Shown: piece by piece, positions 1 through 7,119 of the stretch | How positions within the stretch are numbered: the first letter of the stretch is position 1 | Layout of the letters: the number at the start of each line of letters is the position of its first letter | Assembly: GCA_021826835.1 (NCBI GenBank) | Contig: JAKAYH010000085.1 | Coordinates: forward strand, 1-8,056 | DNA from: Thermoplasmata archaeon | GTDB lineage: Archaea > Thermoplasmatota > Thermoplasmata > Thermoplasmatales > Thermoplasmataceae | Direction of reading: 5' to 3' | DNA length: 8,056 nt | The notes under the pieces: model-generated | What the model was told of the DNA's origin: nothing | The model's database searches: none | The model's input: only the letters and a program-made list of their open reading frames with translations | Made by a program: the position numbers and the translations under genes

Positions 1-956
1 GATCTCGGATTCCATTCAGGATAAATTTTATCAATCATTTTATATGACAGAAAAGTTGCAAAACTCTCATTGAGCCAGAGATCATTCCACCAATCCATTG
101 TCACAAGATTTCCAAACCACTGATGAACCAGTTCATGAGCAATAACTTCAGCAATTGCCTTGTAGTTCGCTGAACTGGTTGTTTGATCTATGCTGAGGTA
201 GTAATCCCTGAAGGTGATTGCACCCCAGTTCTCCATTGCTCCAGCAGAAAATTCAGGGACATAGATTAGATGAAGTTTTGGCAGTGGATATATGACTCCA
301 AAATAGCCCTGGAGCAATGAGAGTGTTCTGGAAGCAATATCTATTGGAAAATCAGATTTTGTGAGATATCCCTCAGGAGCTGAAAGGATAATTTCCACTC
401 CTTCAGATTTTCTCGATCTGGATCTGAATTTCCCAACTCCAAGATATACAAGATATGTTGACATTATGGGCGTAATCCCAAATGTTACAATTTTTCGTTT
501 CCCATTTTTCTCAATCTGTTCTACAGGAGTATTGGAAATAGCTTCAAGATTGCTATCTATATTCACTGAAAGCAGGAATCTTGCCTTGGCATTTGGCCTG
601 TCAAGACATGGAAACATCCTCCTTGCACCGGTTGATTCGAACTGTGTGGTGAAAACCTCGCCACCATTATAAGAAGCAGTGTAGAAACCTGTGAGTAATT
701 TTGGTATCTGACCAGAATATAATATCTCAGCATTGAAGTCTCCTTCAGGCAACATGAATTTCAGTTTATTTGCTTTCCTGTCCAGCTCGAATTCGGCTTT
801 CATCCCATTTATGCTGACCTGATGAATATCCAGTTCCACAGAATCAAGTTCTATAAAGGTGCCATCCCATTTTCCTGTTATATTCCCGGTTCCCTCAAAT
901 TTATGTTTGTTTGAATCTATATCGATAAATAATTTGTAATTTTCTATAGTGTTCAT
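1..956 (-). CDS. M1-family zinc aminopeptidase, tricorn protease interacting factor F2/F3-like (N-terminal part, cut by window edge)
   Basis: The 318 residues visible read without a stop from an ATG at 954-956 to the left edge, so the C-terminal half lies outside. The exopeptidase motif GAMENWG is at residues 239-245. The zinc site is HELVH at 274-278, with the third ligand E297 in the LWLNE segment, the HEXXH-18-E spacing of M1 gluzincins. The beta-rich N-terminal domain contains ARRMFPCLD, very close to what I recall of Thermoplasma factor F3. In Thermoplasma these soluble cytoplasmic enzymes trim the short peptides released by the proteasome-tricorn system to free amino acids. F2 and F3 cannot be told apart from this half, and a generic archaeal aminopeptidase N is the alternative. 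The gene has its own TATA box and no Shine-Dalgarno sequence, so a leaderless transcript is likely. The family assignment is firm; the F2/F3 label is inference. Confidence 0.93.
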   Translation of the reverse strand, partial: MNTIENYKLFIDIDSNKHKFEGTGNITGKWDGTFIELDSVELDIHQVSINGMKAEFELDRKANKLKFMLPEGDFNAEILYSGQIPKLLTGFYTASYNGGEVFTTQFESTGARRMFPCLDRPNAKARFLLSVNIDSNLEAISNTPVEQIEKNGKRKIVTFGITPIMSTYLVYLGVGKFRSRSRKSEGVEIILSAPEGYLTKSDFPIDIASRTLSLLQGYFGVIYPLPKLHLIYVPEFSAGAMENWGAITFRDYYLSIDQTTSSANYKAIAEVIAHELVHQWFGNLVTMDWWNDLWLNESFATFLSYKMIDKIYPEWNPR

Positions 957-975
957 TGATTCTTTATTTAAAGAT

Positions 976-985
976 GTATAAAAAA
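976..985 (-). promoter_or_regulatory. TATA box for the aminopeptidase gene
   Basis: On the minus strand this reads TTTTTTATAC, centred about 24-25 nt upstream of the aminopeptidase ATG. That is the position expected for an archaeal TATA box driving a leaderless mRNA. There is no purine-rich ribosome binding site between the box and the ATG. The 95-bp gap to the preceding ligase stop also argues for a separate promoter. Confidence 0.55.
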
Positions 986-1051
986 GTTTCTCTTATGGAA
1001 CAATTCCTTATGCTATATGAATAAATTGAAATTGTTGATGAGTGATGAATA

Positions 1052-2728
1052 TCACCTGACCAGAAGTCTGAGCTCTTTTTTCAGGATCTTCCCAAGTGGA
1101 TTTTTTGGAAGATATTTTACAAAATAAACAACTGAAGGGACCTTGTAATCTGCAATGAACTTGCGGCAAAATTCCTGCAACTCCTCCTGTGTCAGTACCT
1201 TATCATGTTTTACCACAACAAACGCTATAACTTTCTCTCCTGTGTTCTCATCAGGAGATCCTACAACAGCGCATTCATCAACTTTTTTGTCAGACATTAT
1301 CACCTTTTCGACTTCAGTACTGTACACAATATATCCTGAAACGACGATCATGTCTTTCCTTCTTTCTACAATGTATAGATATCCTTCACTGTCTATTTTC
1401 CCAATATCACCCGTATATAGCCAGCCATTTTTGAGGACTGGTTCTGCTATCCCCTCATTTAGGTATTCCTGGATAATCTGTGGACCTCTCACTATGATCT
1501 CACCTGCTTCTCCTATTGGCAATTCTTTGTTCCTTGTTTTCAGGTCCATAATCCTTACACTTGTATTGGGAAGAGGCATTCCTACAGAACCATGCTTGAC
1601 CATTTTATCATCCATGGGTGATAATGTCACAGATGGAGACGCTTCAGTGAGGCCATAAGCCTCATATATTTCCGTTCCAAATAATTTCATGAATATTTCT
1701 CTCGTGCTATTCTGCAGACTTGCTGCACCAGACATCACCTTTAGCGAACCTGCAGGTGTAATTTTCCTCCCGGAAGCAACTGCATTGAGCGAATTGATCA
1801 GTGCAGGAATAGCGGGATACACTACATAGCTATTTTTCTCAATAATTCTTAGTATGCTTTCACTATCCTTAGGATCCATTATAATGTGGATTTTTGCTCC
1901 AAGAAAGATAGGCAGAAGCACGGTTATTGTCAACCCGTAAACGTGAAATAAAGGTACAACAGAAATAAATACTGTATCTGTACTTGATATATTTTTCCCC
2001 CACTCCTCCATAATGTACAGGTTAGAGATTATGTTGTAGTGAGAAATGAGTGCAGCTCTTGGCCTTCCTGTTGTTCCTCCAGTGTACTGGGTAAATGCCC
2101 TGTCTTTTTTTGAGTCAATTTTTTCTTCAGGAACAGCGGGTAATCCTTCACCTAAATTTTCGAAAGAAAGAATGTTCCTGTCTTCTGGAACCTGCCCCGT
2201 TTCCATCAAATTCCTGATTAAAGGGATAGAGTTGAGTGGATTCCTTGAACTGTTAGAATCGTTTATGATTACAATCCTGTCGATCGCAATCGGAAATAGA
2301 TCAACAATTTTTGGAAGAAAATGTATGAATGCAAACATGGTTCTCGACCTTGTGTTCTGAACAACATTCTTGATTTCATTAAATGTGTAAAGTGGGTTGA
2401 TATTTACTGGCGTAATACCCAGTTTTGTGCATGCAATGAGCAGATAAACATATTCTGGCATATTGGGAAGGATTACACCAATCATGTCCCCTTTTTTCAG
2501 GCCCATTCCATGAAGTCCGGATGAAACTCTTTCAATATTTTGCTCAACTTCAGCGTATGTTAATTTCCTGTTTTGAAAAATAATTAAATCTCTGTCATTA
2601 TATTTTCCTACTGATTCCTTGAACATGGAGTAGATTGAAACTTCAGGAATTTCAATATTCCTTCTTGCATGCCCAGGGTAATTCTTTTCAAGAATTACTT
2701 CGATTTGATCAGTAGATTTCGGCAACAT
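1052..2728 (-). CDS. Fatty-acyl-CoA synthetase / AMP-forming acyl-CoA ligase (ANL superfamily)
   Basis: This 558-residue protein is a normal length for FadD-type ligases, which activate a carboxylic acid with ATP to an acyl-adenylate and then transfer the acyl group to CoA. The core motifs are in order: P-loop YTGGTTGRPRA (215-225), YGLTEASP (358-365), GWLYTGDIG (435-443) with the ribose-binding D441, the hinge stretch ERRKDMIVVSGY (455-466), and PKNPLGKILKKEL (541-553) with the adenylation lysine K547. The P-loop ends PRA where most relatives have PKG, so the usual lysine is an arginine. No signal peptide or membrane helix is apparent, so it is probably cytoplasmic. The ATG at 2726-2728 is preceded by GGAG ten bases away and a TATA box further up. 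Medium- or long-chain fatty acids are the likeliest substrates, but the sequence does not fix chain length. A diverged paralogous remnant lies at 4522-4959. The gene ends in TGA. Confidence 0.93.
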   Translation of the reverse strand: MLPKSTDQIEVILEKNYPGHARRNIEIPEVSIYSMFKESVGKYNDRDLIIFQNRKLTYAEVEQNIERVSSGLHGMGLKKGDMIGVILPNMPEYVYLLIACTKLGITPVNINPLYTFNEIKNVVQNTRSRTMFAFIHFLPKIVDLFPIAIDRIVIINDSNSSRNPLNSIPLIRNLMETGQVPEDRNILSFENLGEGLPAVPEEKIDSKKDRAFTQYTGGTTGRPRAALISHYNIISNLYIMEEWGKNISSTDTVFISVVPLFHVYGLTITVLLPIFLGAKIHIIMDPKDSESILRIIEKNSYVVYPAIPALINSLNAVASGRKITPAGSLKVMSGAASLQNSTREIFMKLFGTEIYEAYGLTEASPSVTLSPMDDKMVKHGSVGMPLPNTSVRIMDLKTRNKELPIGEAGEIIVRGPQIIQEYLNEGIAEPVLKNGWLYTGDIGKIDSEGYLYIVERRKDMIVVSGYIVYSTEVEKVIMSDKKVDECAVVGSPDENTGEKVIAFVVVKHDKVLTQEELQEFCRKFIADYKVPSVVYFVKYLPKNPLGKILKKELRLLVR

Positions 2729-2738
2729 AGGTGATGTT

Positions 2739-2742
2739 CTCC
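2739..2742 (-). promoter_or_regulatory. Probable Shine-Dalgarno for the acyl-CoA ligase
   Basis: GGAG on the minus strand sits 10 nt upstream of the ligase ATG, within GCTGGAGAACATC. The spacing is a little long. With the TATA box about 57 nt upstream of the ATG, this suggests a leadered transcript, unlike the leaderless arrangement of the other genes here. Confidence 0.4.
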
Positions 2743-2780
2743 AGCTCTTTTTCTACACCGGAATTAAAATTATAATGTAG

Positions 2781-2790
2781 TATTTATACA
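2781..2790 (-). promoter_or_regulatory. TATA box for the acyl-CoA ligase
   Basis: The minus strand reads TGTATAAATA here, a good archaeal TATA element. Transcription would start near 2760, giving a leader of roughly 30 nt that contains the GGAG motif. A second AT-rich stretch (TTATAAT, about 2769-2775) is a weaker alternative. Confidence 0.5.
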
Positions 2791-2792
2791 TT

Positions 2793-2817
2793 TTGTAATA
2801 TGTATGCAAATTTACAA
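2793..2817. repeat. Short inverted repeat upstream of the ligase TATA box
   Basis: TTGTAA (2793-2798) and TTACAA (2812-2817) form a perfect 6-bp dyad with a 13-bp spacer. It lies directly upstream of the ligase TATA box and downstream of the flippase stop. A regulator binding here could affect loading of transcription factor B. The region is very AT-rich, so a dyad this short may occur by chance. Confidence 0.3.
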
Positions 2818-2829
2818 TAGATATTTGTT

Positions 2830-4392
2830 TCATTCTTCAGTAAATTTCATGAATTCTTCATTTGTTTCAAGCTCTTCTTCCCTGAATCTTTTTCTTATAT
2901 TTCCGGGGATAAAATTTTTGGCAATTCTGGTAAGGTCTTCAGTTGAAGTCTCCTTAATCAGGAGTGCCGCCAGAGTATAGATTATTATGGAAAGAATGGT
3001 GACCCCACCCAGTATCAATATATTCTTTGGAACTGTTATGGTTTCTATGAATATTATGAATATTGCCTGAACTCCTGCAGGTAACGCCTGTCTTAACAGG
3101 CGGATGTTGAACGGGATTTTCTCCATCCTTGATACAATGATCCTGTAAATTACGAATGATGCAATGCCTGATATTAGCATTGCATATGCTGCTCCAAAGG
3201 GGCCCAAAGAATATTTGCTGGTCCCCAGAATTTCCGGAGGAACCAGAATAAACATGAGAATAATATTGAAAAATATCAGTAGTGTGTCTACCCCGGCAAC
3301 CAGTCTTGTTTTTTTCCTGCTTATGATTGCTGAGTTATAAGGTGAGCTGATTGCACTGAAATAAGCTCGCCATGCAAGAAGGGAAAGCATGATGTTGTAA
3401 GCCATGTAATTTGCTGTGAAAATGTTCATTACATCAACTGCAAGAAGAGACAATGGCACAACAAGTGGAAGAGTATAAAGAGATATGAGCCTCTCAAATT
3501 CATGTATAGACTCATTATGTTTTTCCTTCCCTGATGTTCTCTGATACCTGATCAGAAGGGGCATGAAGAACATAGACAGCGATGCTGAAAGTGTTGTGAT
3601 AAGGGCAGCAATGGTCTGAGAAGTGTAGAATGCTCCAGTGGCGGTTGCATGCCAGTAGAATTGAATTATTACCTTGTCTATATTTCCGCTAACTGTTCCT
3701 ACTGAAAGGGCGAATATCAGTGGGAGTGCAATTTTTGTATATATCTTTAACATCCTTTTTGTTGGCCTGCCAATCTTCCATGGCCTGCCAAGCATTATTG
3801 AAACCACAAAGAATAATGTGTATGAAATACTGTAAATTATAGCTAAATACAATGCATCAATATATCCATAAAGGGTGGGGTGTGTTCCAATCAGCAGTGC
3901 CATAATGATAAACACTGAATTTCTGAACACTGCTTCAATCAGTGGAGGTATTGAATTTCTCACGGATTTTAGTGTTGCTATATAATAGGCAGAACTGAAG
4001 GCAGTCATATTCTTAAAAAAGAAGTATGGTATGAGTGCAATGATCACCCAGTACTCAACAGGTGACTGAAAACCTTTGTGAAGTATCTCAGTCCATATGG
4101 CAAGTGATATGATGACAATAATTGAAAAAACAGTCCCCATCACAAGCTTAATTGAAAGATATGTTCCATTGCATTCCTCAATGTTCTCACCATGTGTTAT
4201 ATTTATAGTGTGAGCAGTAGAATAACCAAGATCACCAATTATAGTAAATATGCCCACAAAACCCATACCAAAGGCGAGAAATCCCCAACTGGTAGTTCCT
4301 ATATACTTTATAATGAAGAACATCCCCGTCATGCCAAAAATTGCACTTAGAATGTTCTGGATTATCACAATTGGCGATCTCTGTGCGAACAC
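2830..4392 (-). CDS. Polysaccharide/lipid-linked oligosaccharide flippase-like membrane protein (Wzx/MATE-type, MOP superfamily)
   Basis: This 520-residue protein is almost entirely hydrophobic, with about 12-14 predicted membrane segments. Clear ones lie near residues 8-30, 40-58, 80-100, 112-130, 155-200, 217-235, 305-328, 363-385, 397-420 and 435-480. The opening pattern (short N-terminus, helix, IIKYIGTTSWGFLAFGMGF) is characteristic of Wzx-like flippases, which move lipid-linked glycans across the cytoplasmic membrane. A charged, glutamate-rich tail (about 483-520) is probably cytoplasmic. In a cell-wall-less Thermoplasmata archaeon the cargo would be a precursor of surface glycolipid or N-glycan; this is inference, as no glycosyltransferase is nearby to confirm it. 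The GTG at 4390-4392 is the only usable start, because the frame is closed by TAG at 4422-4424 and has no ATG or TTG between. The gene ends in TGA and is flanked by an intact ligase and a ligase remnant. Confidence 0.82.
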   Translation of the reverse strand: MFAQRSPIVIIQNILSAIFGMTGMFFIIKYIGTTSWGFLAFGMGFVGIFTIIGDLGYSTAHTINITHGENIEECNGTYLSIKLVMGTVFSIIVIISLAIWTEILHKGFQSPVEYWVIIALIPYFFFKNMTAFSSAYYIATLKSVRNSIPPLIEAVFRNSVFIIMALLIGTHPTLYGYIDALYLAIIYSISYTLFFVVSIMLGRPWKIGRPTKRMLKIYTKIALPLIFALSVGTVSGNIDKVIIQFYWHATATGAFYTSQTIAALITTLSASLSMFFMPLLIRYQRTSGKEKHNESIHEFERLISLYTLPLVVPLSLLAVDVMNIFTANYMAYNIMLSLLAWRAYFSAISSPYNSAIISRKKTRLVAGVDTLLIFFNIILMFILVPPEILGTSKYSLGPFGAAYAMLISGIASFVIYRIIVSRMEKIPFNIRLLRQALPAGVQAIFIIFIETITVPKNILILGGVTILSIIIYTLAALLIKETSTEDLTRIAKNFIPGNIRKRFREEELETNEEFMKFTEE

Positions 4393-4413
4393 TTCGAGGT
4401 AATGTAAATTTCC

Positions 4414-4421
4414 GTTTAAAG
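4414..4421 (-). promoter_or_regulatory. Proximal TATA-like box for the flippase gene
   Basis: CTTTAAAC on the minus strand is centred about 25 nt upstream of the GTG start, consistent with a leaderless transcript. No Shine-Dalgarno sequence precedes the GTG. A stronger-looking TATA box lies further upstream at 4474-4483, so which promoter is used is open. Confidence 0.4.
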
Positions 4422-4435
4422 TTAACTAACACCAA

Positions 4436-4451
4436 CCTTCAGAGATGAAGG
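4436..4451. repeat. Perfect 6-bp hairpin with 4-nt loop upstream of the flippase
   Basis: CCTTCA (4436-4441) and TGAAGG (4446-4451) pair perfectly around a four-base loop. If the distal TATA box at 4474-4483 is used, the minus-strand transcript would start close to 4452, placing this hairpin at its extreme 5' end. There is no T-run directly after it, so it does not resemble a terminator for the remnant upstream. Confidence 0.4.
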
Positions 4452-4473
4452 GCTCGGATGGCAGAGCAAATCC

Positions 4474-4483
4474 ATTTATAAAT
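4474..4483 (-). promoter_or_regulatory. Distal TATA box upstream of the flippase
   Basis: The minus strand reads ATTTATAAAT, a strong TATA match 82-91 nt upstream of the flippase GTG. It would give a leader of about 60 nt that includes the hairpin at 4436-4451. It lies between the end of the ligase remnant and the flippase, so the flippase is its only plausible client. Confidence 0.45.
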
Positions 4484-4521
4484 TCATAGCATCGCTAAAG
4501 ATAATTTCCAGAAAAACAGAA

Positions 4522-4959
4522 TCATTTCACCAATTTCTTTAATTCGTTTTTCAAAACCTTCCCAAGAACGTTTTTTGGAAGATGATCAACAAACAATACA
4601 ACCTGGGGCACCTTATACTGTGCCATATTTTTACTACAATAGTCAATAATTTCTTCTATGGTCAGTGTTCTGCTATTTTTTATCACTATGAATGCAACAA
4701 CTGCCTCTTCAGTTATTAGATCGGGCATTCTTACGACAGCACATTCCTCGACTTTATTGTTTGATTTTATAATTTTTTCAACCTCATTAGGATAAACGCT
4801 CATTCCTGACACCATAATGAGTTCCTTTTTTCTGCTCATTATGTATATGAAACCGTTTTCATCGTTTCTGGCTATGTCTCCTGTGTATAACCACCCGTCC
4901 TTAATAGCAGATTTGTTTGTTGTATCTGTCAGGTATTCCTGTATGACCTGGGGGCCCTT
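4522..4959 (-). pseudogene. C-terminal remnant of a second acyl-CoA ligase
   Basis: The minus strand encodes the end of an ANL ligase: KGPQVIQEYL, then GWLYTGDIA, an SRKKELIMVSG hinge, VYPNEVEKI, and PKNVLGKVLKNEL with the A10 lysine, ending in TGA. Over the C-terminal domain roughly half the residues match the intact ligase at 1052-2728, so it is a diverged paralog and not a recent copy. The adenylate-binding N-terminal domain, P-loop and YGLTE motif are absent. A TAG at 4960-4962 closes the frame just before KGPQ. Further upstream (4963-5035) are only weak remnants: in one frame GSIK-stop-KGPQ, in another GIYKVEGP, which joins QVIQEYL if one base of the five-G run at 4950-4954 (plus strand) is dropped. 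Its own ATG at 4837-4839 could yield 105 residues, but a lone C-terminal lid cannot adenylate. The upstream ATPase ends at 5036, so the missing part was deleted, not merely mutated. Confidence 0.85.
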
Positions 4960-5035
4960 CTACTTTATAGATCCCCCATGAATGATATTCTTCAATAACC
5001 AATCCTTATCACTAATTCAGGCGAAAACTGGTAAA

Positions 5036-7108
5036 TTAGGTCCTTTTGATATTTTTCCTGGCCCTGTCAATCTTCCCTCTTAGAAATAATGAGTTTATAA
5101 CCACAGAAGTTGAACTCATACCCATTGCAAAAGCAGAAATGATGGGCAAGACAAAGAATATTGAGAGGCCTGTGAATGGTACCAAAACTCCTGCTGCAAC
5201 AGGTATAAGCAAGATGTTGTATCCAACGGCCCAAGCCATGTTCTGTTTTATCTTGGAAATTGTTTTGTCTCCAATGAATTTCACAAACTGAACCTGCTCA
5301 AGATCATTATTCATGAGGATGATGTCTCCGTTCTCCCTTGCAATATCTGTGCCAGAACCCATGGCAACTCCAACATCTGCCGTTTCAAGGGCAACAGAAT
5401 CATTTATTCCATCCCCTATAAACATCAGATATTCGCCTCCAGCCTGATATTTCTTGACTATTTCCGCTTTCTCGCCCGGCGGGACTTCATAATAAACATC
5501 GTCTATTCCCAAGGTTCTTGCCACCCTGATTGCCTCACTTTCAGAGTCACCAGTTATTAAACATGCACTGAGACCTATGCTTCTGATTCCTCTGATTGCA
5601 GAAAATGCGGATTCCCTTATTCTATAAATCAATGAAATTTCTCCAATCAATCTATCATCGACCCTCACTGAGACAGACGAGACTCCTTTTGTCCCTGATC
5701 TTGAAATTTCAACCTTAACGCCATCGATTATTCCGGAGATCCCTTTTCCCGGTATTTCCATAATGTCCGACGCCTCTTTCAATGATTTTACTGATTTCAA
5801 AGCCTCGTTAACTATTGCTCTTGCAACCGGGTGATTGGATTTTGATTAAACAGATGCTGCCATCTGTAATACAAATTCTTCTGAAACTGCTTCATCTTCA
5901 ATTGTTATATTTCCTATAGTCGGGTTGGAATCTGTAAGGGTACCTGTTTTATCAAACATGACCATTGTGACTTTCGACAGCCTGTCAAATGCGTTCGGGT
6001 TTTTTATAATCACGCCACTCTCAGAAGCCTTGCCTGAAGAAATTAGGAGTGTTATGGGTACAGCGAGGCCAATTGCACATGGGCATGCAACCACTACCAC
6101 GGAAACAAATGCAAGGAGTGAGATTTCACCTGCTGAAGTGTACCCAATACTATTCAGATAAACATACCAGAAAATAGATGAAACAGTTGCTATGAACATG
6201 ACAAGAGGGACAAATATCGCCGAGAAAGCGTCAGAAATTCTCTGTACTTTTGCTCTTCCGGAAACAGCTTTCTGCAACATTTCATAAATTTGAATGACAG
6301 TGCTATTTTTCCCAGTTCCTGTAACTTCTACCTCAACTGCACCATTCAGGTTCAGTGTTCCAGAATATACCTTATCACCTATCTGTTTTAGCAGGGGCAT
6401 CTGCTCTCCGGTGAGCATTGATTCGTCCACCTCGCTTTTACCTGCAGATATCAGGCCATCAACAGGTACGCTCTCACCGGGTTTAATGAGTATAATATCA
6501 CCACTTTTGATGGAATCAGCCTTTCTGTCCTGAAAAACACCATCACCTGTTTTGAGGTGGACAGTATCTGGAATTAGCGATAAAAGTTTTCTTGATGCAC
6601 TGTTGGATTTTTTCTTTGTTATGTTTTCAATGAAATTTCCCGTCAATATCAGTGTTATGATAAAGACAGATGCGTCAAAGAAAACATCAAACCTTCCTGC
6701 ATTTCCACTGAGAGTAACGAAAGCTGAAAAAATAAAAGCGGTTAAAGTTCCTATAGATACAAGAAGATCCATGTTTCCCGTTAAACTTCTAACCGCATGA
6801 TAAGCTCCCTAGTAGAAACCCAGTCCGGAATAAAACTGCACGGGAAATGAGAGGGCCAGAAGAATGTAATCTTTATATGATATCCCTGCAAATTATGATG
6901 AGGGTATTGCGTAACTTATCAATAACACGGGAATGGACAGTGCCCATCCTACAGTGAGCCTTTTCCTGAGTTTTGAATACTCAAGTTCCGGAGAGCTGTA
7001 TACCTGTCTGCATGCATTTGAGCAGAAATAGTAAGTTTCCCTGTCAACCTCATAAAAAATATCGCTGTTTTCTGGTACAAACATACCACATACAGGATCT
7101 GTGGGCAT
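5036..7108 (-). pseudogene. copA: Cu+-exporting P1B-type ATPase with N-terminal YHS domain, interrupted by three in-frame stops
   Basis: One frame of 690 codons runs from the ATG at 7106-7108 to a TAA at 5036-5038 with no frameshift, but stops occur at codon 72 (TAA, 6893-6895), codon 100 (TAG, 6809-6811) and codon 421 (TAA, 5846-5848). Everything else matches a working P1B-1 copper pump. There is an N-terminal YHS domain (C7, C29, C33) in place of the usual HMA domains. Eight membrane segments can be placed. The A-domain TGE is at 233-235, the membrane CPC metal site at C342/C344, the phosphorylated D386 in DKTGT, HP at 426-427 and GDGIND at 565-570. The Cu+ signatures YN (630-631) and MGMSS (662-666) are in the last two helices. 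The intact enzyme would export Cu+ from the cytoplasm using ATP. It is second in an operon after the 46-residue YHS protein, with a GGTG ribosome site five bases before the ATG. Only short separate pieces can be translated as it stands. Sequencing error is the alternative to a true pseudogene. Confidence 0.9.
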
Positions 7109-7113
7109 ATATA

Positions 7114-7117
7114 CACC
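7114..7117 (-). promoter_or_regulatory. Shine-Dalgarno for the copper ATPase
   Basis: GGTG on the minus strand lies 5 nt before the ATPase ATG, inside the 11-nt gap after the small YHS gene. It matches part of the GGTGAT complement of the archaeal 16S rRNA tail. An internal operon gene needs such a site, unlike the leaderless first gene, and it supports the ATG at 7106-7108 as the start. Confidence 0.45.
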
Positions 7118-7119
7118 GA

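Noticed and set aside
1155..1658. Long plus-strand open frame opposite the acyl-CoA ligase
   Set aside because: It is antisense to a gene with complete ANL motifs and its translation has low-complexity, Ser/Thr-rich shadow composition.
4232..4435. Minus-strand frame overlapping the flippase start in another register
   Set aside because: It starts at TTG and shows no domain; the flippase frame carries the transmembrane signature.
4837..4839. A real 105-residue stand-alone ligase lid protein starting at this ATG
   Set aside because: Homology to ligases continues upstream of this ATG through GWLYTGDIA to KGPQVIQEYL, so it is an internal methionine of a truncated gene. No promoter or ribosome site is seen at it.
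6809..6811. TAG at codon 100 of the ATPase as a pyrrolysine codon
   Set aside because: The two other stops are TAA, which pyrrolysine insertion would not explain, and the position is normally Lys/Arg at a helix end with no catalytic role.
5036..7108. Reassignment of UAA/UAG to sense codons, suggested by collinear frames interrupted only by these stops
   Set aside because: The neighbouring intact genes contain no internal UAA or UAG, and UAA ends the 46-residue YHS gene and the right-edge gene at sensible C-termini. I know of no precedent for UAA reassignment in archaea.
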